Of a stretch of 24,003 nt of DNA, positions 15,321 to 24,003 are shown piece by piece. The position numbers were made by a program, and so were the translations under genes. The first letter of the stretch is position 1. Every line of letters starts with the position of its first letter. The notes under the pieces were generated by a model that saw nothing but the letters and a program-made list of their open reading frames with translations, was not told where the DNA came from and did no database searches. This DNA comes from a virus. The stretch is taken from the IMG/VR virus record IMGVR_UViG_3300008117_005862, positions 1 to 24,003 of that record. The stretch is one strand, 5' to 3'.

Positions 15321-16769
15321 TTAATCCTCTAGTTGTACAATTGTAAGAGTAACTGTTATTGTTGTACTAATGGCACCTTTGTTTGTAACTGCCAATTGAA
15401 TATCTGTGGTGGGAACTGTTTCATTATTAAAACCAAAAACAGCAGGTGTCATTAAAATTGTTTGGCTACCAGTCGTGATAACTTCAGCAATAACTCCAGA
15501 TCCGGGTGCTGGATCTGTGCCTTCAGATCTACTAATGTCACTAGTTCTTGCAGAACTGCTAGAATAAATCCTTACCCATGCAGCATCAGATGTGGAAACT
15601 TTATATAACACATAACGTTTGAATCCTGTAATTGTTATATTTGCTGTTGCTCCGGCTGCAATGTTTGAAGTTGTGGCTTGAGCATCAACTCTTGATCCTA
15701 ATCCAGTTCCGGATCCGCCAGTAGCTGTAGAATTGATAGTAATTTCGTCACCGACTCTATCCAAAGTTACATTTGTGCCTGCAACAAGTGTAACATCATC
15801 ATTTCCACTACCACTGCCACCGGCAGTTAGCCGTATAATTTTCTTGCCAGCAGTACCATCAGCAGCACTTATAGTGTAAGTTGTATTTGTATCTACATTT
15901 ATTTCATCACTTCTTGCAATGCTTACCCAATTGCCATCAGATGAATAAAATAATCTATTATCAGCATCACTAAATGCTAGGGTCCCTTCATAAGTCGAAG
16001 CATTTGGAAAGGCTGTTTGATCTGCATAATAGAAAGGAATTATATTTCCAACAACCGGTGCAGTTATCAATCCTACATCACTAACTGTGACTAAACTATT
16101 TTTAATAAGTTTTCCTGTAGTATTGTCGTATCTTGCAATAGAATTTGATGTTGCCGAACTAGGTCCTTTAACATAGTCTGTAGAAACACTAATAACTTGA
16201 TTTGTAATAGTTATACTAGTTCCATCGACCTTAACGCCACCTAATACAGTAGTAGTTGCAACTGGAATTATTGGTTCATCGGCACTTAATATTCCGTTAG
16301 GATCTATAGTTAATCTTGCACCTACCCTGATTCCACCTAAAGTAGAAACCGTTGCTGTAGGTAACACATACTGGGCCGCAGATAATACTCCCGACCCATT
16401 AATGGATAAATTTGCCCCAACTTTAACGCCACCCAACACAGTTTCACTTGCTGTAGGGAGTGTATAGTTTCCTGGATTAGCTGATAATACTCCTTCTGAA
16501 CTTATTGTTAAATTATTACCGACTTTAATTACACCGAAACGTGTCGGCGATGCTATTACACCAGTGATCGTCACATTACCAGTTTCGGAATCCACAGCAA
16601 CGCCATTAGCTGCTGTAATACCACTAACTAAACTTAATCGGCCACTGGTTGAACCTAAGGCCGTATATAGTTCAGTAAAATTGTCATTAATTTTGTTACC
16701 TGCTGATCTCAGCGAATCGCCGGTACCATCATTAGGTATTTGGCCAACATTAATAATTTGTATTGCCAT
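15321..16769 (-). CDS. Repeat-containing tail fibre protein, 482 aa
   Basis: The N-terminus (IINVGQIPNDGTGDSLRSAG, then NKINDNFTELYTALG) is a motif I associate with fibre proteins of T4-like marine phages, and probably anchors the protein to the tail. Residues 71-195 hold four degenerate repeats of about 31 residues. The rest is Ser/Thr/Gly-rich beta sequence: residues near 250-285 (FPNASTYEGTLAFSDADNRL) resemble the strand motif of fibre shafts, and a glycine-rich stretch (ATGGSGTGLGSRV) leads into a C-terminal beta domain. No enzymatic motif is visible. The gene starts five bases after the stop of the giant gene, with AAAGGATAAG as ribosome binding site overlapping that stop. It is followed after four bases by the subtilase-like gene. 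Confidence 0.8.
   Translation of the reverse strand: MAIQIINVGQIPNDGTGDSLRSAGNKINDNFTELYTALGSTSGRLSLVSGITAANGVAVDSETGNVTITGVIASPTRFGVIKVGNNLTISSEGVLSANPGNYTLPTASETVLGGVKVGANLSINGSGVLSAAQYVLPTATVSTLGGIRVGARLTIDPNGILSADEPIIPVATTTVLGGVKVDGTSITITNQVISVSTDYVKGPSSATSNSIARYDNTTGKLIKNSLVTVSDVGLITAPVVGNIIPFYYADQTAFPNASTYEGTLAFSDADNRLFYSSDGNWVSIARSDEINVDTNTTYTISAADGTAGKKIIRLTAGGSGSGNDDVTLVAGTNVTLDRVGDEITINSTATGGSGTGLGSRVDAQATTSNIAAGATANITITGFKRYVLYKVSTSDAAWVRIYSSSSARTSDISRSEGTDPAPGSGVIAEVITTGSQTILMTPAVFGFNNETVPTTDIQLAVTNKGAISTTITVTLTIVQLED
16185..16559 (-). repeat. Four tandem ~31-residue repeats in the 482-aa fibre protein
   Basis: Residues 71-100, 102-132, 134-165 and 167-195 of the 482-residue protein align as repeats. 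The core is a Pro/Thr-rich lead, then LGGVKVGANLSINGSGVLSA in the second copy. The third copy reads LGGIRVGARLTIDPNGILSA, the first FGVIKVGNNLTISSEGVLSA, and the last is shortened. Such units usually build a triple beta shaft. The DNA copies have diverged, so this is not a recent expansion. Confidence 0.8.
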
Positions 16770-16774
16770 TTTTC

Positions 16775-19700
16775 TTATCCTTTATCAAATGTTAAATCAC
16801 CTGAGTCAAAAGTCAGCGATTCGTTATCAAAACTTGTATCAATTAAATTTAAATTAGATTTCTTTGTGATCGGTGTTGCTCCTTCTTCAGCAAATAAGAA
16901 GTTAACAATAGCATTGTTAGAGTTTGCTAGGTCACTACCAGGATCATTCCAAATCTTGCCAATCTTTTTAATAGTTATTATTTTTGTTCCTGTTGATAAA
17001 CTGTTGGTTAATCTAACAGCGGCTGTTGTACCATTGACTGAAAAATCTGCTTCAAACTCTACATCACCTTCAGGACTTTCATAGTGTATTTCAGAGTTAT
17101 GTACTTTATATGGGTGTTTCTTCAATCGTTGATTGCCTACAAAAAATTCCCACTTATTTCTATCATCTATAAATGATCCACTCCTATGATCAGCTATACA
17201 GCGATATGTATAAGTGCCATACAAAATTATTTCACCCACACTATATTCAGTATCTGTTTCCCAGGCACCCCTTAAGTTGTACCCGCCAACAAAAACTTCA
17301 ATCTCATCGCATTGTCCGTAAGTGCTTGGTATATCAGTTCTAGTCCAATCTTCATCTGTAAGACTGCTATCTAATAGTGTTGGAACGTATTGTAACGGTA
17401 TTACATTTGTACTACCATCATAAAAGTTAGTATCGATAATGAAGTCATCTTTATAAGGCATGGTTTCCGACACGCCAATATCAAGTAAAGTCAGACCAGA
17501 TACATGGACTTGTGGTATTCCTGTACCTAATGTGCCTCTTCTTAATTGTCTAAGTTCATTACCATCTTTAACAAAATATTCAATTCTTTCACCGTTCAAA
17601 TATATGGCGCCAGGAATATTTTTTAATCTATTTGGTTCTGATAAAACTTCAGGGTTTTCTACGTAAATTACCTTATCAGAGTATTTCAAATCTTTAAATA
17701 ATACCGTTTGTCTGTTCTTCGACATTCTCTTGTAATGATCTCTATTAAGCATGTCTTTGAACTGCATATAGCTTAAATTAGATTTTACAATATTATTTGA
17801 ATATGTCATAACTACAAACACATCATTTACCGCAGGCTTATCTGTCAACTTTATTTCTCTTTTATTACCTAAAAGTTTGTAATCAATACTATGTGTAAGT
17901 AAGGTTTTATTTTTTATTACCCAAACATAGCTGTCATCGATAACTTCCCTGTCTAATTTTATTCTACCGCCCTTAGTCAAATTATAAGATAGGTATTCGA
18001 AAGAGTCCGCAGTTAATGATATTGTAGATTTAATTTCATAATCAGTTGTTTTAATATCTAAAACATCATGATTAAACATTGAAGTAATTTTATAAACATC
18101 ACCAATCAACGGTGTTGATACAAATTCTATATTCCCGTTATCAATAAAATATTCAGAATTAGTAATTATTGAAATAATTAAATCTGCTTGATTAACATAA
18201 TTTTCAGATGTGATTGATACTGATCCTAACAACAGATCAATAGTATAATCTACCATGATTTGTAATTTTCTTCCACTCAAATATACAACAATATCATCAT
18301 TTGTTGTAATACCAGAAGAGAATTTATAAGAAGGGATAGAATATGTCAACACATTATTACTAAGAGTATAATATAAATTATCTGGGCCTTGTAATATTTG
18401 ATTATCTTTTCTAACAATAACATTAGCTTCAAATGGTAGTTTATTACCTATTGTGACAGTTAAAGGATATACGGATGTACTGCCATCCGCTGTCAATGTT
18501 TCAGTAGTAACAATGCTATAAGTCCTATCTTCAGAAGAAGAAATTAGGTATTGAACAACGTCTCCCTCTCCTGGTGGAGAACCGAATCTTATACCAACTC
18601 TATTAAGACTGTCATAACTGTTATCAGTCCTAAATAAAATATAATTCACTACTTCGCCGGAAACTGTTACTAATGATGACTGTGCTTGATCCCATGGAGC
18701 GTTCGTAATAAATTCTATAGTACTTCCGTCGCCTACGAAATAATCTAAATCTAATAAATTTTGTCCATTAAATCCAAAACTTGTAACGTTAACTATTTCT
18801 TTGTTTGCTGGGGCCGAAGTTAACGTCACTGTTTTATTTTTAACACTAATTGTAAATTGAGAGGATTCTAATATTTGATCGCCGACCTTAACAAGTACAG
18901 CATCGTTACTGTTTATAAATTGTCCAATATCAAAAACTTTATTAACACCATCAGCAATATAGTTATTAGAAGAAATTTTTGCAGATCCGGCAGTTGGCCG
19001 GTCAAACACTTTAATTGCCACAGTATCAACCAATTGACCAGGAACAACTTCTTCAGGTGCTGGACTGCTCGTTGGGGTTACAAATCCGTCGCCGTCAATA
19101 ATTATATCGTCAGCAGCAAGGCCAGTGGCTGTGGAATAAGCCATGTCACCCCCAGTAACAGCAGTATCGTAGTCTAGAGAAGATGGTTGAGATGACCCAT
19201 CGCTGGTTGCTTTTCTAAATACCACTTGATCACCTTCATCGATATCTAACGCAGGGCTCGATGTTAAATTAGGTAAATTAAATATTTTTGTAGTTCCGTT
19301 GCCGATAATAGTTTTCATTACGGTTGATTCAGGCGCAACTACTCTTCCGTTTGGTTGGACTGTACTTCCATCATACAAATCAAAATATGGATCGTCAATT
19401 CTTACTCCGTTCACATATACATTAATTTCTTGCCCGACAGCAGGTGTGTATGGTAACTCAAATGAATATGTACTGTCATCAACAACTGCGACAATATAGT
19501 CATCGAATGTGGCGTCAAAGCTGTCCCAAACATCGCTGAACCAAGGTAATTGGTCCCAGCCTGAACTAGATTTAAAATCTAGGCCGACTATACTAACTCC
19601 TGCATAGTCAACCCCTTGCATCAGTTGTCCAATATCTTTTCCTATTTGACCTGTTTGAGGATCGTAGTAGTAGTTGATTCTATCTGCAGCAGACAAGTGA

Positions 19701-22700
19701 TTAAAATCTTTAATATATCTAACTTCTATAATGTCGCCGTTTGCTGGAGCAGTTGTAAATGTTAATACACCGTAATAAGCAGTATGTCCCCTACTAGTAT
19801 CTGTTTTTGTAACAACGTTGTAAGTGTCCCTTAATGCTTCTTGATTATTAATTTTAACTACAGTATTACCTGTTTTTAAATCAGGGCTCCATTTTAATAA
19901 AAATTGTAGTTTAGACCCAGAACCTAAGAATGTTTCGTTAACTGATAGATCAGTGATAAAGTAACTCTTTGTAATCCTATCAAATTTGATTTTTATTAAA
20001 GATGACCTAACAAAATTATTTTTAATTCTAGAAACAGCTCTTGCTGGTGTTCCGTTTTCTCGCAAGCCGCCACTGATAATAATTTGGGGTGCTTTAGTAT
20101 ATCCCGAACCACCAGTTAATAATTCTATCTTAGTAACTTTTCCATTAGAAATAAACGCTCTAGCAGTTGCTGGTATTGTGCAATCACCAACGAATTCAAC
20201 AACTGGTCTAGTTATATACCCGTCACCTTGATTAACTAATGCTATATCAGAAACTTCAAATTTATAAAAATCTGCCCAATGTTTCCACGGATATTCGTTT
20301 ATTTCATTTCCATCAGTAATTAATTGATTTTGATCATTAAGTTGCACGTATACCGGTTCTATTTTGTTTTGTCTGAATGCTGCGGGCAAATCAAAATCAG
20401 TAACCATAGTACTAGAATTATCTATAGTGTCATATGAGCTTACGTATTCTCTAATTTTTGTTCTATAAGGTTTTACTTCTGAAATATATTTTTCAAAATC
20501 CTCTAAGCTATCGGAGTTATATGTAACTTTTTGTTTTAATAGGCCCAAGTTGTGTGTGGCTTTGACAAAACTTGTCTTAAAGAACCAATCTACATATGGT
20601 TGTTCAGACAACACATATCGTAAACTTGCAAAAAATAATCTTAGATATACTGGTTTTAAATCATCAATTAAAATATTATCTTTCAATGTGTTAAGAATGA
20701 TTCTTAATTCTAAAGAACCAGAATTGTCATAAGTGTCACTATCATATAACGGTCCATCAAATCCCAAGTTGTTATTATCAAATGAATAAAATTTACTGGA
20801 AATTTGTATAGTGCCATTTTCTCTACCAACAACCTTGTATGATTGAGTATAATCTAAAGATGTTGAATTTGCAAATTTTTCAAGAAGTACCCAACCTGAA
20901 CTACCTACATTTTTAACCTTTACTGTTTGACCAATAATTGCAGATAATGAATATAGCTCATACGTACCATTAACTAAGAAATCTATTTTAGAAAACTGAC
21001 TGTATCCGGGACTATACCAATCAATGTAATTCCAGAAATTAGAAACATCGTATCCTTGTATTTTATTTCTACTCCACTTATTAGTTGAATAATCAAAAGA
21101 GTAAATTGCCCAGCGACCTAACGAAATTTCGTCGCTTAGTACTAATGTTGAAAATGATCTTACACTAGCCGTTGTTCCAATTTCACTGTACCCAGATCCT
21201 TTAGATAAAATTTCAAATCCTATTATACTTCCTGTTATTTCATTAATAACTGATTTTACTATTGCGCCAGTACCAGTTCCGTTAATTGTGATATACGGAG
21301 CATTGACTAATCCGGCTCCAGGATCAGATATTGTTATATCATTAACACTGCCATTTTTAATTTCAATAGAAATAGATGCTGGCCTGTATGCGCCAGTATT
21401 AATTAAGCGTAATTCAGCATCTGTATCAATAATTAAATCATATGATCCGGATATTTTAGAAGGTATATTTTCTTTTTCAAATAATGGGGAAAGATCTGAT
21501 GAATCTGAGATTAATATTGATTTTAAATCATGATTTAGTCTTTCAATAAATTGTTTTGTAGCTTCTAAACGATTAACAAACATACTTTGTCGTGGTCTAA
21601 ACAATACCCCATATTTCTTTTTAGGCGGCAGAGTAATGTCTGGTACTGGCCTATTATTCTTATCAACTCCTACGAGACTATCAAACCATTTTTCTTCAAT
21701 AGATGAAGGTAGAACTGTTTGTAAATTTTCACTAACAATTTTCCAGTCGGTATGAACGTTCAAGCTAGTTGGATCAACGGTCCAATATTGTACAGACAAT
21801 GCCACGTCTCTATCATTGAGTAAGTTTTGAATATTTGTTAAACTAAAAGAATTTTCAGAAGTAAACGAAATAAATTTAATTCCTTGACTTTTTGGGTCTT
21901 GGATTAATCTAGAAACACCCTTAGCTGAAATTGATCTACCGTAAACTGTTGGTACTGTGGTTTTATTTTTTACCCAATAATAATAGGTATTTTTAAAACT
22001 CTTACTTACTGTATCATATCTGCGTTTAACACTATAAACTGAATCTCCGTAAAGGCTAGTTCCACTAATTCCGAGAACAAGTCCAGCTTCGGTATCTGCC
22101 TGAGCGTCCCACTCAGATGGTTTTAATTTTGATGATACCCATTCATATACGTCCACACTACCATATCTATGAAGTGTATTCCATGTATTATTTTTATATA
22201 CAACATCACCAAAGTAACTATCTAAGAATCTTGCTTTACTTAGGTCCCACCAAAGCATTCCCACGTGGTCATCAAGCCATGACATTCCATCATCAACATT
22301 GACTGCTGATGTTCCTACCGAATAAGTAGCAGGGTCGTAATATGTTTTATATTTTAATTCTTGTTCAGCGATTCCTGCAATTTTTCCCTGTTGAACATCT
22401 ATTACATCTAAGTACGTTAATAACTTACTAGTCTTTTTATTATACAAGAACACTTTTTTAATTTTAGAAATGTCGACTTTTTTCGACTCATCTTGTATTT
22501 TTTCCCAGCTGTATGTATTTGGTGTTTTTTCATAAGTATACACTGCACCTGTTCTAATGCTAGTATTAAGAGCATTCTTTGCAGTTACTACAATGATATT
22601 TGGTGATACTTGAACATTGTTTCCGTACAAATCCTGTGCGTTACTTTCAACAGGAAGAGATTCTGAATAAGTGAATTTTGTATCGTATTTGTTATAGACG

Positions 22701-24003
22701 TCGACTCTTCCTGCATTAACAAGATTATCAGCGACACGCATACTATTATTATCGAACGTAGTAGTGCCATTATCAAAATCTGTTATCAATAAAGAATCAC
22801 CGTATTGACTAAAAATTACCAATGTTTTATCATTATCAGTAAGATAAACTTTAGAACCAAAAGCCTCGACGTCTTCCGGATTACGATTTTTAACTGTTTG
22901 ATTCAACGTAAACAAAGAATTTTGGTTATTAAAAATCCTAACAATACCTTGATCTATCTTAGTATCATCAGCTAGTATACTACCAATCGCCAGAACATTT
23001 CCATCCTGAGATAACGAAACACTTTCACCAAATCGTTCTTGCTCATTAAAGTTTATAGTGTTCTTAGCCATCGTTTGAACTAAATCATAACTATCATCAT
23101 CCTTACGATATATAAACACTTTTCCATAATTTGAATCTAAACCTACAGACAATTCTAACCATGATCCGATTGGCAGCAATGGGTCTACGCATTGATAATA
23201 CTTTCCTGATGCCAATACAACATCGCCTATCAAATAAGTCAGAGTAGGTTTATATACTCCTTTAAAATTAGGTGGGGCAAACCTATCTGCTGACGGTGCG
23301 CTAATTACTAACTTATTTCCATTGTCGGCAAAATCAAAATCATAACCAAAATAATCACCAGAAAAAACAGATTCTGCAGTTTCGCTCAATTGATTAGATA
23401 TGTTACCTAAAGAATCATACAATGATGAATCATCACCGATCGGCCTATAATTACTGTCAAATCCTGAAGAAACTTCCTGAGGGAAGAATCCGTAAATATT
23501 TTTATCAGTCACTTTTTTCCAAAATATTTCTTGTTCAGGATCATTTCCTAATGTATCAGTTTTGGCTTGGTACAACGTAAAATCATAATATACAATATCG
23601 TTCTCAGAATAAAGAAGACTGTTGTTATAAATTCCTCTATAACGCCTGTCATAATCCATCTTCCATTGATTATCACTGTTATCAAATCTAAAAAGATAGA
23701 CTCTTCCTTGATTAGAATTATATCCAATACTGCTCACTGCCATCATGTATCCAGTATCAGTTTTAGAAAATTTAACTTTTGATCCAAATCTTTCTTTATA
23801 GGCAGGGTGGTTTATTGCCTCTGGTGCTGATAATCCAGGGGGGACAGGATCAGGGCTTAAAATTATTTTATGAAGAATAAAATCATTATTATCATCTTTT
23901 TTGTATAGTACTACCACACCTTGTTCTAAATTATTATTAGAAAACCCAGATGTATTGTATTCAATTAAATTTGCTGGTTCCCAATAATCTGATTGTAATG
24001 TTA
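16775..24003 (-). CDS. Giant virion structural protein, at least 2408 aa, partial (start beyond right edge)
   Basis: The frame is open from the stop at 16775 to the right edge. A GTG at 23917 is only an internal valine, since the frame continues upstream with coding-like sequence (SDYWEPANLIEYNTSG). The first quarter has FG-GAP-like propeller repeats (for example RFGESVSLSQDGNVLAIGS). Short carbohydrate-binding-like motifs occur at about 23180-23260, 23500-23620 and 17140-17265 (the last reads YSVGEIILYGTYTYRCIADH). Two GSGY-type segments lie near 21200 and 20150, and several GDGST-type beta domains at 18460-19310. The middle part holds LYDSDTYDNSGSLELRIILN and a helical segment, YISEVKPYRTKIREYVSSYD. 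The C-terminus ends in short acidic repeats (NESLTFDSGDLTFDKG). It should be a very long fibre or baseplate-associated adhesin. No catalytic site was recognised. The next gene follows within five bases. Confidence 0.85.
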   Translation of the reverse strand, partial: TLQSDYWEPANLIEYNTSGFSNNNLEQGVVVLYKKDDNNDFILHKIILSPDPVPPGLSAPEAINHPAYKERFGSKVKFSKTDTGYMMAVSSIGYNSNQGRVYLFRFDNSDNQWKMDYDRRYRGIYNNSLLYSENDIVYYDFTLYQAKTDTLGNDPEQEIFWKKVTDKNIYGFFPQEVSSGFDSNYRPIGDDSSLYDSLGNISNQLSETAESVFSGDYFGYDFDFADNGNKLVISAPSADRFAPPNFKGVYKPTLTYLIGDVVLASGKYYQCVDPLLPIGSWLELSVGLDSNYGKVFIYRKDDDSYDLVQTMAKNTINFNEQERFGESVSLSQDGNVLAIGSILADDTKIDQGIVRIFNNQNSLFTLNQTVKNRNPEDVEAFGSKVYLTDNDKTLVIFSQYGDSLLITDFDNGTTTFDNNSMRVADNLVNAGRVDVYNKYDTKFTYSESLPVESNAQDLYGNNVQVSPNIIVVTAKNALNTSIRTGAVYTYEKTPNTYSWEKIQDESKKVDISKIKKVFLYNKKTSKLLTYLDVIDVQQGKIAGIAEQELKYKTYYDPATYSVGTSAVNVDDGMSWLDDHVGMLWWDLSKARFLDSYFGDVVYKNNTWNTLHRYGSVDVYEWVSSKLKPSEWDAQADTEAGLVLGISGTSLYGDSVYSVKRRYDTVSKSFKNTYYYWVKNKTTVPTVYGRSISAKGVSRLIQDPKSQGIKFISFTSENSFSLTNIQNLLNDRDVALSVQYWTVDPTSLNVHTDWKIVSENLQTVLPSSIEEKWFDSLVGVDKNNRPVPDITLPPKKKYGVLFRPRQSMFVNRLEATKQFIERLNHDLKSILISDSSDLSPLFEKENIPSKISGSYDLIIDTDAELRLINTGAYRPASISIEIKNGSVNDITISDPGAGLVNAPYITINGTGTGAIVKSVINEITGSIIGFEILSKGSGYSEIGTTASVRSFSTLVLSDEISLGRWAIYSFDYSTNKWSRNKIQGYDVSNFWNYIDWYSPGYSQFSKIDFLVNGTYELYSLSAIIGQTVKVKNVGSSGWVLLEKFANSTSLDYTQSYKVVGRENGTIQISSKFYSFDNNNLGFDGPLYDSDTYDNSGSLELRIILNTLKDNILIDDLKPVYLRLFFASLRYVLSEQPYVDWFFKTSFVKATHNLGLLKQKVTYNSDSLEDFEKYISEVKPYRTKIREYVSSYDTIDNSSTMVTDFDLPAAFRQNKIEPVYVQLNDQNQLITDGNEINEYPWKHWADFYKFEVSDIALVNQGDGYITRPVVEFVGDCTIPATARAFISNGKVTKIELLTGGSGYTKAPQIIISGGLRENGTPARAVSRIKNNFVRSSLIKIKFDRITKSYFITDLSVNETFLGSGSKLQFLLKWSPDLKTGNTVVKINNQEALRDTYNVVTKTDTSRGHTAYYGVLTFTTAPANGDIIEVRYIKDFNHLSAADRINYYYDPQTGQIGKDIGQLMQGVDYAGVSIVGLDFKSSSGWDQLPWFSDVWDSFDATFDDYIVAVVDDSTYSFELPYTPAVGQEINVYVNGVRIDDPYFDLYDGSTVQPNGRVVAPESTVMKTIIGNGTTKIFNLPNLTSSPALDIDEGDQVVFRKATSDGSSQPSSLDYDTAVTGGDMAYSTATGLAADDIIIDGDGFVTPTSSPAPEEVVPGQLVDTVAIKVFDRPTAGSAKISSNNYIADGVNKVFDIGQFINSNDAVLVKVGDQILESSQFTISVKNKTVTLTSAPANKEIVNVTSFGFNGQNLLDLDYFVGDGSTIEFITNAPWDQAQSSLVTVSGEVVNYILFRTDNSYDSLNRVGIRFGSPPGEGDVVQYLISSSEDRTYSIVTTETLTADGSTSVYPLTVTIGNKLPFEANVIVRKDNQILQGPDNLYYTLSNNVLTYSIPSYKFSSGITTNDDIVVYLSGRKLQIMVDYTIDLLLGSVSITSENYVNQADLIISIITNSEYFIDNGNIEFVSTPLIGDVYKITSMFNHDVLDIKTTDYEIKSTISLTADSFEYLSYNLTKGGRIKLDREVIDDSYVWVIKNKTLLTHSIDYKLLGNKREIKLTDKPAVNDVFVVMTYSNNIVKSNLSYMQFKDMLNRDHYKRMSKNRQTVLFKDLKYSDKVIYVENPEVLSEPNRLKNIPGAIYLNGERIEYFVKDGNELRQLRRGTLGTGIPQVHVSGLTLLDIGVSETMPYKDDFIIDTNFYDGSTNVIPLQYVPTLLDSSLTDEDWTRTDIPSTYGQCDEIEVFVGGYNLRGAWETDTEYSVGEIILYGTYTYRCIADHRSGSFIDDRNKWEFFVGNQRLKKHPYKVHNSEIHYESPEGDVEFEADFSVNGTTAAVRLTNSLSTGTKIITIKKIGKIWNDPGSDLANSNNAIVNFLFAEEGATPITKKSNLNLIDTSFDNESLTFDSGDLTFDKG
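22530..23800 (-). repeat. FG-GAP-like propeller repeats in the giant protein
   Basis: Five units follow the pattern (F/Y)GxxVxxSxDGxxLxI, a loop, then GxVxxF. They read RFGSKVKFSKTDTGYMMAVS, YFGYDFDFADNGNKLVISAP, RFGESVSLSQDGNVLAIGS, AFGSKVYLTDNDKTLVIFS and LYGNNVQVSPNIIVVTA. Spacing is irregular because other modules, including a carbohydrate-binding-like one, are inserted between units. This is the pattern of integrin-type beta propellers. Further units could lie beyond the right edge. Confidence 0.65.

Overview
The window looks like the late structural region of a large tailed bacteriophage, most likely a marine T4-like myovirus of the kind that infects picocyanobacteria or SAR11-type bacteria. 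The evidence is strongly AT-rich DNA, genes packed end to end on one strand (all minus), a run of long beta-rich virion proteins, a phage tail-collar tip domain, the T4-like fibre motif (NVGQIPNDGTGD at the start of one protein), and T4-type late-promoter motifs (NATAAATA) about 20 bases before two structural genes. No capsid, portal or sheath gene falls inside the window, so the lineage is inferred. Host cannot be decided from this sequence.

Layout, in the direction of transcription (right to left). First comes a giant structural protein of at least 2408 residues (16775-24003), open at the right edge. It carries FG-GAP-like propeller repeats and short carbohydrate-binding-like motifs. Next are a 482-residue fibre protein with about 31-residue repeats, an 892-residue protein with a complete subtilisin triad interrupted by a large insert, and a 202-residue virion protein behind a good late promoter. 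Then come three paralogous fibre proteins (704, 428 and 491 residues) that share an N-terminal module but end in three different tips: a tail collar, a beta cap, and a G2-peptidase-like domain. A 321-residue structural protein closes the virion block.

From about 6.1 kb leftward the genes change character. A tightly overlapping operon (ATGA, TAATG and 8-16 base overlaps) encodes a small unknown protein, two GT-A-like glycosyltransferase candidates, an unknown 190-residue protein, a third putative sugar-transferase-like protein with a DGD motif, a broken tandem copy of that gene, a methyltransferase-like protein, a 74-residue unknown, and a radical SAM enzyme cut by the left edge. A reasonable inference is a surface- or fibre-modification cassette co-expressed with the adhesion apparatus.

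There is no gene-free stretch longer than about 75 bases. I saw no tRNA, rRNA, CRISPR array, insertion sequence or convincing terminator.
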